64,000 nt of DNA from Paraburkholderia sp. LEh10 (lineage in GTDB: Bacteria > Pseudomonadota > Gammaproteobacteria > Burkholderiales > Burkholderiaceae): positions 80,201 to 144,200 of the forward strand of contig NZ_JAGIPX010000019.1 in assembly GCF_017814945.1 (NCBI RefSeq), written 5' to 3'. The notes beneath the pieces were generated by a model. That model made no database searches, was not told where the DNA came from, and saw only the letters and a program-made list of their open reading frames with translations. Position numbers and translations under genes: made by a program. Below, piece by piece: positions 1-8,733 of the stretch (the first letter of the stretch is position 1; each line of letters opens with the position of its first letter).

Positions 1-259
1 GCGCGTTGGTCACGACGGCGACCCACTTGATCTCCGCGCTCGACCGCGTGAGCTCGTCGACTTCCTTCAGATCCGACGGAATCGTCAACGACGGAAATTC
101 GATCAGGCCGGCTGCATGGTCATCGGCCAGCAACGCGGCGCCCTGACGCTCACGAATGTCGATGCTGCGGATACGCCATCGCTGCGTCGGCAGATTGCCA
201 TCAAGACATGCACGCTCAGGGTTGCAAACGTGATAGAGCCGTTTCAGATTGAGGTTCAT
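1..259 (-). CDS. VpsR-type sigma-54 regulator, N-terminal part (cut by window edge)
   Basis: The minus strand has an open frame from an ATG at 259 to the window edge (86 codons). It is not simply a shadow ORF: its translation (start MNLNLKRLYHVCNPERACL, end AEIKWVAVVTN) aligns by eye over its whole length with residues 5-82 of the complete activator at 45242-46612 (RRLIYFSTKPDVELR ... NTGWVAIVSP). This is the N-terminal receiver-like domain of VpsR-type enhancer-binding proteins. The AAA+ and Fis domains would lie outside the window. VpsR family members in Vibrio and Burkholderia activate exopolysaccharide genes; that role here is an inference. Start choice: first ATG of the conserved frame. 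Confidence 0.7.
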   Translation of the reverse strand, partial: MNLNLKRLYHVCNPERACLDGNLPTQRWRIRSIDIRERQGAALLADDHAAGLIEFPSLTIPSDLKEVDELTRSSAEIKWVAVVTNA

Positions 260-1007
260 GTGTGCCCGGTTGTCCCGCCTCGAATGATCGCACGCACCGA
301 CAGCTTCACGCCCCGTGTCATCGTGCGCGATCGGTTACTCAAAAAGTAACGGAATCATGACCCCTTAAGCACGGCTCGTTGTTACTGTTTGAAAACGTCT
401 AATTGCGACTACAGGTTGTCGAATTCCAACCTCAGACTACGGCCGAATGCGTGTGATCCATGTGTTGGAAGGCGGCAGAGAAATGACAGAGTCGATTGCG
501 CGAATGGCAGTTCGCTTACCAAAGTAACGATCCTTTACATTCCGCATGAATGACTGTGGCAAGCCGAACACAGAACAATCGAGTACGAAAGAAATGCAGA
601 ATTTCTTTCTCCTTCGACTGCTATATGACGAGAAAAATGCTGAAGGTTGCACGCGAATGCAGCGAGCAAGGCGGTAATTCCGATTCGATTGGCGCTGGAA
701 ATGCAGTGCTTACCGAAAGAACGTCGCAGCGCGGCGCGGCGTTCTTGGAGCGCCAACCTTAAGCGATGCTGATGTGGGTAAAAACACGTTGAGTGCACGC
801 ATCAGCAGTCACTGTTGCTGCGCAGACGTAAGCAGTTCGCAATGGCGCAAGCCGGTGCCGTTTATGGACATTGCGTGCGGTGCGCTTAAGCGAAGCTTCA
901 GCTAGGCACGTCATAATGGCGACCTCTCGGTTCTGGCAATGGCCCTCGGAATAGCCAGATCCTTTTTGGCCGACCTGACCGGTCGGCCATTCTTTACAGC
1001 GCGCTGC
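260..1007. other. Intergenic region with a hairpin near 967-989
   Basis: No convincing gene. It must hold the promoter of the regulator starting at 259. A perfect 9-bp inverted repeat (TGGCCGACC at 967-975, GGTCGGCCA at 981-989) is followed on the plus strand by TTCTTT and could be a weak terminator. I found no GG-N10-GC sigma-54 promoter of the kind seen in the island at 49-60 kb. Confidence 0.4.
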
Positions 1008-1490
1008 TTATTGGCTTTCGCCGAAGCTCCAGCTTCCTTCCACATCGATCACCGTCTTCACCGAATTCGCGAGAAAGCACGCGTCGTGTGCGAGATGATG
1101 CAGCTGCCGGAGCGCTTCATCGCTCGGCGCTTTCGCGCCTGCAAACGCAACGGCGGGTTTCAGCACGACCCGCGTCACCACCTCCTTGCCTGCGTCGTTC
1201 TTCGCCATGGTGCCTTCGGCTTCGTCGCGATACGACGTCACGACATAACCTTGCCCAGCCGCGATCGACAGAAACCACAGCATGTGGCAGCTCGACAGCG
1301 CCGCGACATACGCCTCTTCCGGATCGACGCCCGCGGGATCGGAGAACGGCACGCGCACCACATGCGGCGAACTCGATGCGGGCACCACCGCACCGCCGTC
1401 GAATGTCCAGCGATGCGCGCGGCTATAGCGGTTGTCGGTGAATGTGCTGCCGTTGCTGCTCCATTCGATCAGCGCCGTATGTTTGGCCAT
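1008..1490 (-). CDS. OsmC family peroxiredoxin-like protein
   Basis: 160 aa, the usual length for the OsmC/Ohr superfamily. These are thiol-dependent cytoplasmic peroxidases that reduce organic hydroperoxides with two cysteines. Both are visible: Cys68 in the AALSSCHM segment and Cys138 in HLAHDACFLANSV. The sequence is closer to the general OsmC branch than to Ohr, judged by eye. A GAGGAG ribosome site lies upstream of the ATG. The gene stands in the same direction as the hydroxyacid dehydrogenase upstream of it, with about 28 bp between them, so co-transcription is likely. The exact peroxide substrate cannot be told from the sequence. Confidence 0.88.
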   Translation of the reverse strand: MAKHTALIEWSSNGSTFTDNRYSRAHRWTFDGGAVVPASSSPHVVRVPFSDPAGVDPEEAYVAALSSCHMLWFLSIAAGQGYVVTSYRDEAEGTMAKNDAGKEVVTRVVLKPAVAFAGAKAPSDEALRQLHHLAHDACFLANSVKTVIDVEGSWSFGESQ

Positions 1491-1518
1491 CGCCGAATGC
1501 TCCTCGTGAAGTGAACGA

Positions 1519-2451
1519 TCAGATGGGGGTCAACACGTCTTCGCCTGCAAAATGGCGCGTCGCGTTCGTGATGAAGTGATCGACGGAAGCTGCGATCGAT
1601 TCCGGCGACGTGCCCGCCACATGCGGCGTGAGCACCACGTTCGTCAAAGGCAGCAACGAGTGCGGGGGTTGCGGCTCGCCCTCGTACACGTCGAGCCCCG
1701 CGCCCGCGATCAAGCGATGCGACAACGCATGCGCAAGCGCCGCCGTATCGACGACGCTGCCGCGCGACACGTTCACCAGATAACCCTGCGGCCCCAGCGC
1801 TTTGAGCACGGCCCGATCGATCAGATGATGCGTCGCCGCGCCGCCCGGCGTCGCAACGACGAGATAGTCGCTCCAGCGCGCGAGTTCATGCAGGCTGTCG
1901 AAGTAGCGCAATGCAACGCCGTCGCGCGGCTTGCGATTGTGATACGCAACGTCGATATCGAAGCCGGCGGCGCGCCGCGCCACTTTCAACCCGATGTTGC
2001 CCAGCCCCACCACGCCGAGCCGCTTGCCCGACACCGAAGGCCGCATCGGCAACGCGTCGCGCCAGATGCCTGCGCGCGTCGCGCGGTCGCGCTGCGGCAC
2101 GTCGCGCACGACGGCGAGCAGCAACGCAAGCGCATGATCGGCGACGCAATCGTCATTCGTGCGCGCGCCGTTCGCGAGCACGATCCCACGCGCACGCGCA
2201 TGGCCCGTGGCGATGTTTTCGTAGCCCGCGCCGAGCGCGCTGACGAATTCGAGCGCGGGCAAGCGGTCGATCTCGTCAGCGCTCAAGCCCGTCGTGCCAT
2301 TGGTCAGCACCGCGCGAATCGCAGCGCCGTGCGCGGCGATGCATTCGCTGCGTGCGTCGCGCGTGGGCGCATAAAGCACGTCGAACGATGCGTCAAGGCG
2401 CGCGCGACTGTCGTCGCCGAGTGGGATCAGTATGAGCAGGGAAGGTTCCAT
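1519..2451 (-). CDS. D-isomer-specific 2-hydroxyacid dehydrogenase
   Basis: 310 aa. It has the two-domain fold of the glyoxylate/hydroxypyruvate reductase family: a nucleotide-binding GVVGLGNIG loop at 146-154, the catalytic Arg in NVSRGSVVD (Arg230), Glu259 in the GLDVYEGEP segment and His277 in LTPHVAG. These make an active NAD(P)H-dependent reductase or dehydrogenase of small 2-oxo/2-hydroxy acids. Which substrate is used is not decided by the sequence. It is followed at short distance by the OsmC gene on the same strand. The start is the ATG at 2451; no strong ribosome site is seen. Confidence 0.88.
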   Translation of the reverse strand: MEPSLLILIPLGDDSRARLDASFDVLYAPTRDARSECIAAHGAAIRAVLTNGTTGLSADEIDRLPALEFVSALGAGYENIATGHARARGIVLANGARTNDDCVADHALALLLAVVRDVPQRDRATRAGIWRDALPMRPSVSGKRLGVVGLGNIGLKVARRAAGFDIDVAYHNRKPRDGVALRYFDSLHELARWSDYLVVATPGGAATHHLIDRAVLKALGPQGYLVNVSRGSVVDTAALAHALSHRLIAGAGLDVYEGEPQPPHSLLPLTNVVLTPHVAGTSPESIAASVDHFITNATRHFAGEDVLTPI

Positions 2452-2568
2452 GACCGTGGCGCAAGCGGAAAACCGAAAGGTACGGAAAAGTGAAAAGGGA
2501 AGCGCCGCAACGAAGCGGGCAACGCGCAGTGTAGCAACAAGCCCGATTCGTCGCAGCGCCGTTCGCGA

Positions 2569-3078
2569 TCATTGCGCGGCCCATTCGGCCAGCGTGGCGA
2601 TCGTGTTGATGTTGCGCGCAGTACCTGTCTTCGCGGCGGGAATCTTGAGCTTCGTCTTTGCCATGCCGTCGCCGTAATGCACATAGATCTCCTGCTTGCC
2701 GAGCGCGACCCGCTCGTTCCGCTGGCCGGTGATGTGCTCGAGCGTGTCGGCGGGCGGCGCGGCGTCGAGAAAGATCGCGACCGTGCGGTTCGGCGCTTCC
2801 TGATGGAACGGGTTCGCCTGCAGCACGGCCGCCATCTCCTTACCCGTGCGGATCACCACGCCGACGCGCTTGCCCGCATACGCTTCGAGACTGCGTTCGA
2901 GCGCCTCTTGCGCCGCGCGCTTTGCGAGCGTGCTGTCGAACACGACATTGCCGCTCGCAATGTAGGTGCGCACATGCGTGAAACCCGCTTCCTCGCACAT
3001 CCTGCGCAACTCGGTCATCGGCAGCTTGCCGGTGCCGCCGACATTGACGGCCCGCAACAACGCAACATAGGTGGTCAT
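2569..3078 (-). CDS. DUF1697 family protein
   Basis: 169 aa, beginning MTTYVALLRAVNVGGTGKL, which is the characteristic opening of DUF1697 proteins (AVNVGG, then the SGNVVFDS segment). An in-frame ATG seven codons further upstream (3099) exists, but the family starts at the one chosen here. The family is widespread in bacteria and has no assigned reaction; the protein looks soluble and cytoplasmic. No operon partner is obvious: the next gene in this direction is the hydroxyacid dehydrogenase at 2451, 117 bp away. Confidence 0.85.
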   Translation of the reverse strand: MTTYVALLRAVNVGGTGKLPMTELRRMCEEAGFTHVRTYIASGNVVFDSTLAKRAAQEALERSLEAYAGKRVGVVIRTGKEMAAVLQANPFHQEAPNRTVAIFLDAAPPADTLEHITGQRNERVALGKQEIYVHYGDGMAKTKLKIPAAKTGTARNINTIATLAEWAAQ

Positions 3079-3216
3079 GGTGAAAGTGTGCAGTCGCAAT
3101 CGCGCCCGATGTTATCGCAACGGGCATGCCGCGAACACGGCGGCAAACACGGCGGCGAACGCGTCGGCGCAAGCGGCGGGCTATCCGCCAGCGCCGCGTT
3201 GCGTGCGCTCGACGCC

Positions 3217-3519
3217 TCAATGCGCGGCGCCCTTCTCGCTGTCGAGATGAGCCATTTGCGCGGCGGCATAACGCTCGCCCGCTGCCGCGCCCTTCGGCAC
3301 GGCGCGCTCGATGGCGGCGAGAACGTCTGCGCTGAGTATCACGTCGAGCGCGCCGAGCGCTTCCGTCAGCCGGTCGCGCCGCCGCGCGCCGACCAGCGGC
3401 ACGATGTCAGCGCCTTGCGCGGCGACCCACGCAATCGCGATCTGCGCGACCGACACGCCCTTCGCGTCCGCGACCTTGCGCAGCGCGTCGACGAGCGCGA
3501 GATTGTGCTCGACGCACAT
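3217..3519 (-). pseudogene. Aldo/keto reductase C-terminal remnant
   Basis: About 100 codons matching the C-terminal third of an AKR of the YajO/Tas-like group: EHNLALVDALRKVADAKGVS, then VAQIAIAWVAAQGADIVPLVGARR, then the terminal helix. The N-terminal part of the barrel, with the catalytic Asp/Tyr/Lys, is absent, and the frame upstream (3520-3642) encodes unrelated low-quality sequence. The normal C-terminus and stop are kept. This is a 5'-deleted gene, presumably non-functional, lying between DUF1697 and DUF2164 genes on the same strand. Confidence 0.75.
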
Positions 3520-3590
3520 GCCCGCGCCGCTGCACGCGTTCGTCGATTTCGTGTTGCGCGACAATCGCGGCCGCGACCCGGCGTGACGGC

Positions 3591-3854
3591 TCAGCGGCGC
3601 TTGCCGTACTTCTTCCAGTAGCCGAATGTGTCTTCGTGGCACTCGATATCGAGCTCGGCCACGCGCGCATGCATGCGTTCCTGCGCGTCCTGCACCGCGA
3701 GGTTGTAGATGACGGGGCCGATTTCCTCGACGAAGAAACTGAGCAGCGCGCCTGCCTGGATATTGCCGATGGGTTCATCCATGTTCTGCGCGAAATAGCG
3801 TTGCATCGACACGATTGCCTCGTTGCGCACGTCCTTGTCGAGTTCGATTGCCAT
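3591..3854 (-). CDS. DUF2164 family small protein
   Basis: 87 aa: MAIELDKDVRNEAIVSMQRY at the start, then an amphipathic region ending in the DTFGYWKKY segment typical of DUF2164. The start at 3854 has an AAGGA site nine bases upstream; longer in-frame reading upstream is out of family. The function of the family is unknown. It lies 104 bp downstream of the chloroperoxidase-like hydrolase on the same strand. Confidence 0.85.
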   Translation of the reverse strand: MAIELDKDVRNEAIVSMQRYFAQNMDEPIGNIQAGALLSFFVEEIGPVIYNLAVQDAQERMHARVAELDIECHEDTFGYWKKYGKRR

Positions 3855-3958
3855 GGGTTCATCCTTGCGTTGCGTGCATCGGGCGATGCGCAAATGCGGA
3901 TGAAACAGCAAAACGGCGCAGCCGGCAAGGGTGCGCCGTTTGGCTACACGCGCGCACT

Positions 3959-4780
3959 TTAGCTGTTGATGAACGCGAGCAGATCGGCGTTGACCTTGTC
4001 CGCCTCCGTCACGCACATGCCATGCGCACCACCCTCGTAGATCTTCAACGTCGCATTCTTCACGATCTTCGCTGACATCTTGCCTGCCGCGTCGATCGGC
4101 ACGATCTGGTCGTCGTCGCCATGCAGGATCAGCGTCGGCACGTCGAACTTCTTGAGGTCTTCCGTGTAGTCGACTTCGGAGAACTCGCGGATGCACAGAT
4201 ATTGCCCGTGAATGCCGCCCGCCATACCCTGCGCCCAGAAGGCGTCGATCGTGCCTTGCGACACCTTCGCGTCGGGACGATTGAAGCCGAAGAACGGCAT
4301 CGCAAGATCCTTGTAGAACTGCGAGCGGTTATCGGCGACGCCCTTGCGGATGCCGTCGAACACGTCGAGCGGCAGGCCGCCCGGATTGGCTTGCGTCTTC
4401 AGCATCAAAGGCGGCACCGCGCCGATCAGCACGGCTTTGGCGACGCGCTTCGTGCCATGACGTCCGATGTAGTGCGCGACTTCGCCGCCGCCCGTCGAAT
4501 GGCCGACGAGCGTCGCGCCCTGTATGTCGAGCGCGTCGAGCAGCGCGGCGAGATCGTCGGCGTACGTGTCCATGTCGTTGCCGTTCGACGGCTGGCCCGA
4601 GCGGCCGTGTCCGCGACGGTCGTGCGCGATCACGCGAAAACCGTTTTGCAGCAGGAACAGCATCTGCGCATCCCACGCATCGGCGTTCAGCGGCCAGCCG
4701 TGAGAAAAAACGACGGGACGGCCCGAGCCCCAATCCTTGTAGAAAATCGGCGTGCCATCCTTCGTGGTGATCGTGCTCAT
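3959..4780 (-). CDS. Alpha/beta hydrolase, non-heme chloroperoxidase type
   Basis: 273 aa from an ATG with a strong AAGGAG site. It is an alpha/beta hydrolase: oxyanion segment HGWP (27-30), nucleophile elbow GHSTGG with Ser95, acid Asp224 in GDDDQIVP, and His253 in GGAHGM. Length and the MSTITTKDGT opening match cofactor-free haloperoxidase/arylesterase proteins (Cpo family). Usual family members read GFSMGG at the elbow; here it is GHSTGG. The likely activity is esterase or perhydrolase in the cytoplasm; a physiological substrate cannot be named. An in-frame ATG 23 codons upstream is less likely because it lacks the family alignment. Confidence 0.88.
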   Translation of the reverse strand: MSTITTKDGTPIFYKDWGSGRPVVFSHGWPLNADAWDAQMLFLLQNGFRVIAHDRRGHGRSGQPSNGNDMDTYADDLAALLDALDIQGATLVGHSTGGGEVAHYIGRHGTKRVAKAVLIGAVPPLMLKTQANPGGLPLDVFDGIRKGVADNRSQFYKDLAMPFFGFNRPDAKVSQGTIDAFWAQGMAGGIHGQYLCIREFSEVDYTEDLKKFDVPTLILHGDDDQIVPIDAAGKMSAKIVKNATLKIYEGGAHGMCVTEADKVNADLLAFINS

Positions 4781-5098
4781 TCGACTTCGCTCCTTTGTGT
4801 GGGTAAGACGTTGCGCCGCGCGGCCAGGCGTCGATGGACGGTCGTTCAACGGGTGCGCGCAAGCATTCGTACGGACGCTTTCGATGACGCGTCCATGTTA
4901 ACGCCGCGTAAAAGATTCTTCAGCAAAGGGGTGCAAGGGTCGAGCGGGATCGCGCGTCCCTGAACGTGACGGGTAAGCATTCGCAATCGCCAACGGGCGA
5001 CGGGTCAAATCGATTCGCAGGGTTCACAATGCGAAAGTCAGATCAGCGATCGCGCCGCGCAATGCGATGTCTGGGCGGCGCATAGACAGGATCGAACG
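4781..5098. other. Divergent intergenic region
   Basis: Promoter region between the hydrolase (minus) and the pyruvyl transferase gene (plus). I see no recognisable operator, RNA or gene here. Confidence 0.4.
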
Positions 5099-6286
5099 AT
5101 GTCGGCAAGCCTGCGGCCCGTCGTGTTGTTCGGCGCATTCGACCGCCACAATCTCGGCGACATGCTGTTTCCGCATGTCGTTGAGCGCATGCTCGGCGAA
5201 CGCGACGTGCGCATCGCGGGACTGGCCGCGCGCGACCTGCGCGCGCAAGGCGGGCATCGCGTCGAGGCGCTCGGACGGCTGCACGAACGTGCCATCGATC
5301 TGATTCATGTCGGCGGCGAAATTCTGGCCTGCGACGCGTGGGAAGCCGCCGTGATGCTGCAATCGCCCGATGACGCGCAGCGGATCATCGCGTCGCAGCG
5401 GCGCGACCGCCTTGCATGGGCGCAACGCATGCTCGGCGTGCGCGGGCTTGCGCCCTATGTGTCGTCGAAGCAATCGCTGCGTTGCGCCGCGCGCGTGCTC
5501 TTTCATGCCGTCGGCGGCGTCGCGCTGACCGATCGCGACGAAGCGCTGCGCAACGAAGTGCTCGGCAAGCTCGCGCGTGCCGACGATATCAGCGTGCGCG
5601 ACGCACACACACAGGCGCTGCTCGCGCGCTCCGGAATCGAAGCGCGGCTCGTGCCCGATTGCGCAGTGATGGTGGCCGATCTGTTCGGCGGCACAATCCG
5701 CGAGCATGCGGCGTCGGATGCCGTCAAACGAATCATCGAAGCGTCGCCGGACGGTTACCTCGCGGTGCAGTTCAGCGCCGATTTCGGCGACGACGCGACG
5801 CTCGCGCGGATCGCCGCGCAGCTCGATGCGCTCGCGCAGACGCACGGGCTCGCCGTCGTGTTCTTTCGCGCGGGCGCGGCGCCGTGGCACGACGACTTCT
5901 GTTGTTTCCAACGCACCGCCGCACGCATGCGCGCGCGTTTCATACATCTGTTCGATTCGCTGAATATCTGGGACATCTGCGCACTGATCGCACACAGCCG
6001 CGGCTATATCGGCAGCAGCCTGCACGGGCGGATCGTCGCGATGGCGTTCGCGCGGCCGCGCATCAATCTGCTGCATGATGAAAGCTTCGCGAGGCCCGCC
6101 AAGCAGATCGCATTCGCCCAAACATGGGAAGACTCGGACATGCCGCGCGCCACCACCGTGAGCGCGATGGCCGACGCAGCGGAGCTCGCGCTGTCCTTCG
6201 ATCGCACGCGGCTCGAGCAGACGGCGGTACGGCTCGTCACGCGTTATCGCGACGATTTCCCGGGACTCGCGGCACATCTCGCCTGA
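5099..6286 (+). CDS. Polysaccharide pyruvyl transferase family protein
   Basis: 395 aa. The N-terminal segment VVLFGAFDRHNLGDMLFPHV and the C-terminal GYIGSSLHGRIVAMAFARPRI are signatures of the polysaccharide pyruvyl transferase family (PF04230, GT-B-like fold), which adds ketal-linked pyruvate from phosphoenolpyruvate to sugars of exopolysaccharide or cell-wall glycans. The middle part (about 130-300) aligns less obviously. No glycan genes flank it, so it is a stand-alone member. An AGGA site precedes the ATG at 5099. Alternative: some PF04230 proteins have other roles (for example CsaB-like), so the acceptor is unknown. Confidence 0.82.
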   Translation: MSASLRPVVLFGAFDRHNLGDMLFPHVVERMLGERDVRIAGLAARDLRAQGGHRVEALGRLHERAIDLIHVGGEILACDAWEAAVMLQSPDDAQRIIASQRRDRLAWAQRMLGVRGLAPYVSSKQSLRCAARVLFHAVGGVALTDRDEALRNEVLGKLARADDISVRDAHTQALLARSGIEARLVPDCAVMVADLFGGTIREHAASDAVKRIIEASPDGYLAVQFSADFGDDATLARIAAQLDALAQTHGLAVVFFRAGAAPWHDDFCCFQRTAARMRARFIHLFDSLNIWDICALIAHSRGYIGSSLHGRIVAMAFARPRINLLHDESFARPAKQIAFAQTWEDSDMPRATTVSAMADAAELALSFDRTRLEQTAVRLVTRYRDDFPGLAAHLA

Positions 6287-6440
6287 TGGGAATGCATGCC
6301 CCGCGCCTGCGCGAAAACAATCGCGTGCGCTTTTGCGCGTACATCAGCAGATCCGCGGGCTGCTACACGACGCAGGAAACGGGCGGCGCGCGGCCACAGA
6401 AGTGAGGCGCAAAAGCACGCCACAGAAGTGACCCACGAAA

Positions 6441-6462
6441 GCGAGCCGCACGAGCGGCTCGC
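6441..6462 (-). terminator. Hairpin downstream of the glyoxalase gene
   Basis: A perfect 9-bp inverted repeat (GCGAGCCGC / GCGGCTCGC, 4-base loop) lies just past the stop at 6467. On the minus strand it is followed by TTTCG, so it may be a weak intrinsic terminator. Confidence 0.4.
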
Positions 6463-6466
6463 GGGC

Positions 6467-6781
6467 TCAGTGCTTCGCTGGCACGCCGTATGCGCCGACG
6501 ATGCGGCGATCCTGCTCCGCTGCGCAGAACAGCTCCCATTCGAGCCCGTTCACGTCGACGCTGCTCGAATAGCCTTGCGCGGCGTCGTCCTCGAACCCGA
6601 CGTGGCGCAACTGCCCTGCCTGGCCGGGTTTCACGTTGATCGAGAAGTTGAGCAGGTCGGTGCGCCACATCGCGTACTGACCCGGCACCACAGCCGAGGG
6701 CGGCTGCCCGAGACGGCGGCTATAGTCTTCAATCGATTCGTCGAGGTTCGCGACAGCGAGCGCGATGTGAAAACGCTTCAT
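6467..6781 (-). CDS. VOC/ArsI-type glyoxalase-fold protein
   Basis: 104 aa from the ATG at 6781 (GGAG upstream). The opening MKRFHIALAVANLDESIEDYS and the later NGLEWELFCAAEQD are typical of small vicinal-oxygen-chelate proteins near the cadmium-induced/ArsI group. A metal site would use the His in FHIALAV, His76 in LRHVGFEDD and Glu91 in GLEWELF. ArsI proper breaks C-As bonds and has a vicinal cysteine pair; only one Cys (C94) is seen here, so arsenic function is doubtful. It is divergent to the second VOC gene at 6928. Confidence 0.72.
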   Translation of the reverse strand: MKRFHIALAVANLDESIEDYSRRLGQPPSAVVPGQYAMWRTDLLNFSINVKPGQAGQLRHVGFEDDAAQGYSSSVDVNGLEWELFCAAEQDRRIVGAYGVPAKH

Positions 6782-6927
6782 GATGGCGGGCTCCGTGGCA
6801 GTTGTTCGAATGGACGGCGCGACCATCGTAATCACCGCGCGAAAGCGTAGCCAGATCAGCAATCATGCTGGTATCGGCGTTACCTGCCTGGTGGGTTTCC
6901 GTTAGCAACGTCAAGGAGCCGCATACG

Positions 6928-7320
6928 ATGCCTTCCCACGTGTTCATCGGCGTCAACGACTTCGGGCGGGCGTTCGCGTTTTATTCGGCGGTGCTGGACG
7001 AAGTCGGGCTCGCGCTCAAGTTTCGCGAGGACGACAGGCCGTGGGCGGGATGGATGAAGCCGGGCGTCGCGCGGCCGCTGTTTCTGGTCGGCAAGCCGTT
7101 CGACGGCGCGCCCGCCGTCGCGGGCAATGGCCATATGGTCGCGTTGCTGGCGGCGGACCGCGCGGGCGTCGATCGCGCGCACGCGACGGCGCTCGCGCAC
7201 GGCGCCCTCTGCGAAGGTCCGCCTGGGCTGCGCCCCGAGTATCACGCGAACTATTACGGCGCGTACTTTCGCGACCCCGACGGCAACAAGCTCTGCGTGT
7301 GTTGTCACGAACCTGCGTGA
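6928..7320 (+). CDS. VOC family protein (glyoxalase superfamily)
   Basis: 130 aa. MPSHVFIGVNDFGRAFAFYSAVLDE at the start and the C-terminal ANYYGAYFRDPDGNKLCVCCHE are the two beta-alpha-beta-beta-beta halves of a glyoxalase-fold protein; the FRDPDGNK motif is diagnostic. AAGGAG lies nine bases before the chosen ATG; an upstream in-frame ATG (6865) is not supported by the family. Likely cytoplasmic and metal-binding, in detoxification or dioxygenase-like chemistry, but the substrate is not predictable. Confidence 0.82.
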   Translation: MPSHVFIGVNDFGRAFAFYSAVLDEVGLALKFREDDRPWAGWMKPGVARPLFLVGKPFDGAPAVAGNGHMVALLAADRAGVDRAHATALAHGALCEGPPGLRPEYHANYYGAYFRDPDGNKLCVCCHEPA

Positions 7321-7342
7321 CGGCGCGACGTCATGCGCCGCT

Positions 7343-8332
7343 TCAGTTCGTCGTCACGTACTTGCGCACGGCCGCGACGGGACGTTGGGCCTGAGGCGGC
7401 ATCACAGGGTCGAGCGTGCCGCGCATGCGCTTCACTTCATCGACAGGACTCAGGCCGAACAGCCGCTTGAATTCGCGGCTGAACTGCGACGCGCTTTCGT
7501 AACCGACGCGCGCCGCCGCCGCGCTCGCATTCAGCCCGTCCTGCAGCATCAGCAGACGCGCGTGATGCAGGCGCGTCGTCTTCACGTATTGCATCGGCGA
7601 AGTCGACGTGACGTTTTTGAACTGCGCATGAAACACAGCGAGGCTCATGCCCGACTCGCGCGCAAGTGTCTCGACATCGAGCGCGGCGTCGTACTCGGTA
7701 TGGATGCGGCGCAGCGCCTTCGCGATGCGACCAAAGTGATGCTGATGCGTGAGCGCCGCGCGAATCGCATCGCCCTGCACGCCCGTCAGCACGCGGTAGC
7801 AGATCTCGCGCACGATCGACGGCGCGAGTATTCTCGCATCGAAAGGCGATACCAGCGCTTCGAGCAGGCGCAGCACGGCGTCGCTCAATGGCCGGTCGAG
7901 CGGCGTCGAGTAGATGCCGCGCGGCTCGCCATCGACGGCGCCGTGCGTTTCGTTGAGCAGCATCAGCAGCTCGGCGACCATCGTCAGATCGACGCGAATC
8001 GAAATGCCGAGGAACGGCTCGTCGACGGAAGCTTCCGTTTCGCACTCGAACGGCAACGGCACGGACAACACCAGGTATTGCTGCGCGTCATAGATATACG
8101 CATGGTCGCCCAGGTAGCCGCGCTTGCGGCCTTGGCAGACGATCACGATGCTCGGCTCGTACATCACCGGGCGGCGCGGCATCGGGTGATTCGCGCGCAG
8201 AAACCTGACGCCTTCGAGCGGCGCGTCCGTCATGCCCTCGGCGGGCGCGAGCGTGCGCAGCAATTCGACCATGCGCTGCTGCGCCGTGCGCTCCGCGAGC
8301 GGCACGGCCTGTGAAAGTTTTGTGTCCGACAT
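7343..8332 (-). CDS. AraC family regulator with AraC_N domain
   Basis: 329 aa. N-terminal AraC_N cupin-like domain (about 35-190, including PSIVIVCQGRKRGYLGD) followed by a C-terminal double HTH (MSLAVFHAQFKNVTSTSPMQ and AAARVGYESASQFSREFKRL). The domain pair is that of YqhC, which controls an alcohol/aldehyde reductase gene. Here too an alcohol dehydrogenase gene is divergent (8734), so regulation of that gene is a reasonable inference. The ATG at 8332 fits the family; 33 extra codons upstream look non-coding. Confidence 0.87.
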   Translation of the reverse strand: MSDTKLSQAVPLAERTAQQRMVELLRTLAPAEGMTDAPLEGVRFLRANHPMPRRPVMYEPSIVIVCQGRKRGYLGDHAYIYDAQQYLVLSVPLPFECETEASVDEPFLGISIRVDLTMVAELLMLLNETHGAVDGEPRGIYSTPLDRPLSDAVLRLLEALVSPFDARILAPSIVREICYRVLTGVQGDAIRAALTHQHHFGRIAKALRRIHTEYDAALDVETLARESGMSLAVFHAQFKNVTSTSPMQYVKTTRLHHARLLMLQDGLNASAAAARVGYESASQFSREFKRLFGLSPVDEVKRMRGTLDPVMPPQAQRPVAAVRKYVTTN

Positions 8333-8733
8333 GATGAAATCCAGTGGGCGAAACCATCGGCCGCCAGAGAATATGGCTTGAAATCTAGCATTGAATGGCC
8401 TGGCGCGTCGGCCACCAGGAGAATTAGGCAAGTCTTCAAGACCTTCAGGTATTCCTTGGGGGGCGCGCGCTGCCTACCATGGGAACCCTGTCGCAAAGCC
8501 CGCTTCCTGTCCGCGATACCCCGTCCACTGCCTCGCGCACCACATGCGCACCGCACGCGAACCGCGGCGAACAGCGGCGAACCGCGCAATGCCCGCCCGC
8601 ATTGCCGCATCCGCGCTCCCCGGACGGACCTCTGCACGGACATCCCGCGCGCCTCGGCGCACGACAGATTCATCCGCCGCGCTGCATCGCGCCGCGGCGA
8701 TCCGCGCAATTGCATCATCAAGCTGGAGCAGTC
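8333..8733. other. Divergent promoter region araC/alcohol dehydrogenase
   Basis: About 400 bp between the two start codons, expected to hold both promoters and the regulator's binding site. No clear palindrome or consensus promoter was picked out. Confidence 0.4.

Noticed and set aside
526..537. 12-mer ACGATCCTTTAC shared with 53838
   Set aside because: A match of this length is expected many times by chance in 64 kb.
5024..6277. 417-codon open frame on the minus strand
   Set aside because: Shadow of the pyruvyl transferase gene in a GC-rich genome; its translation has no family character, while the plus strand has clear motifs.
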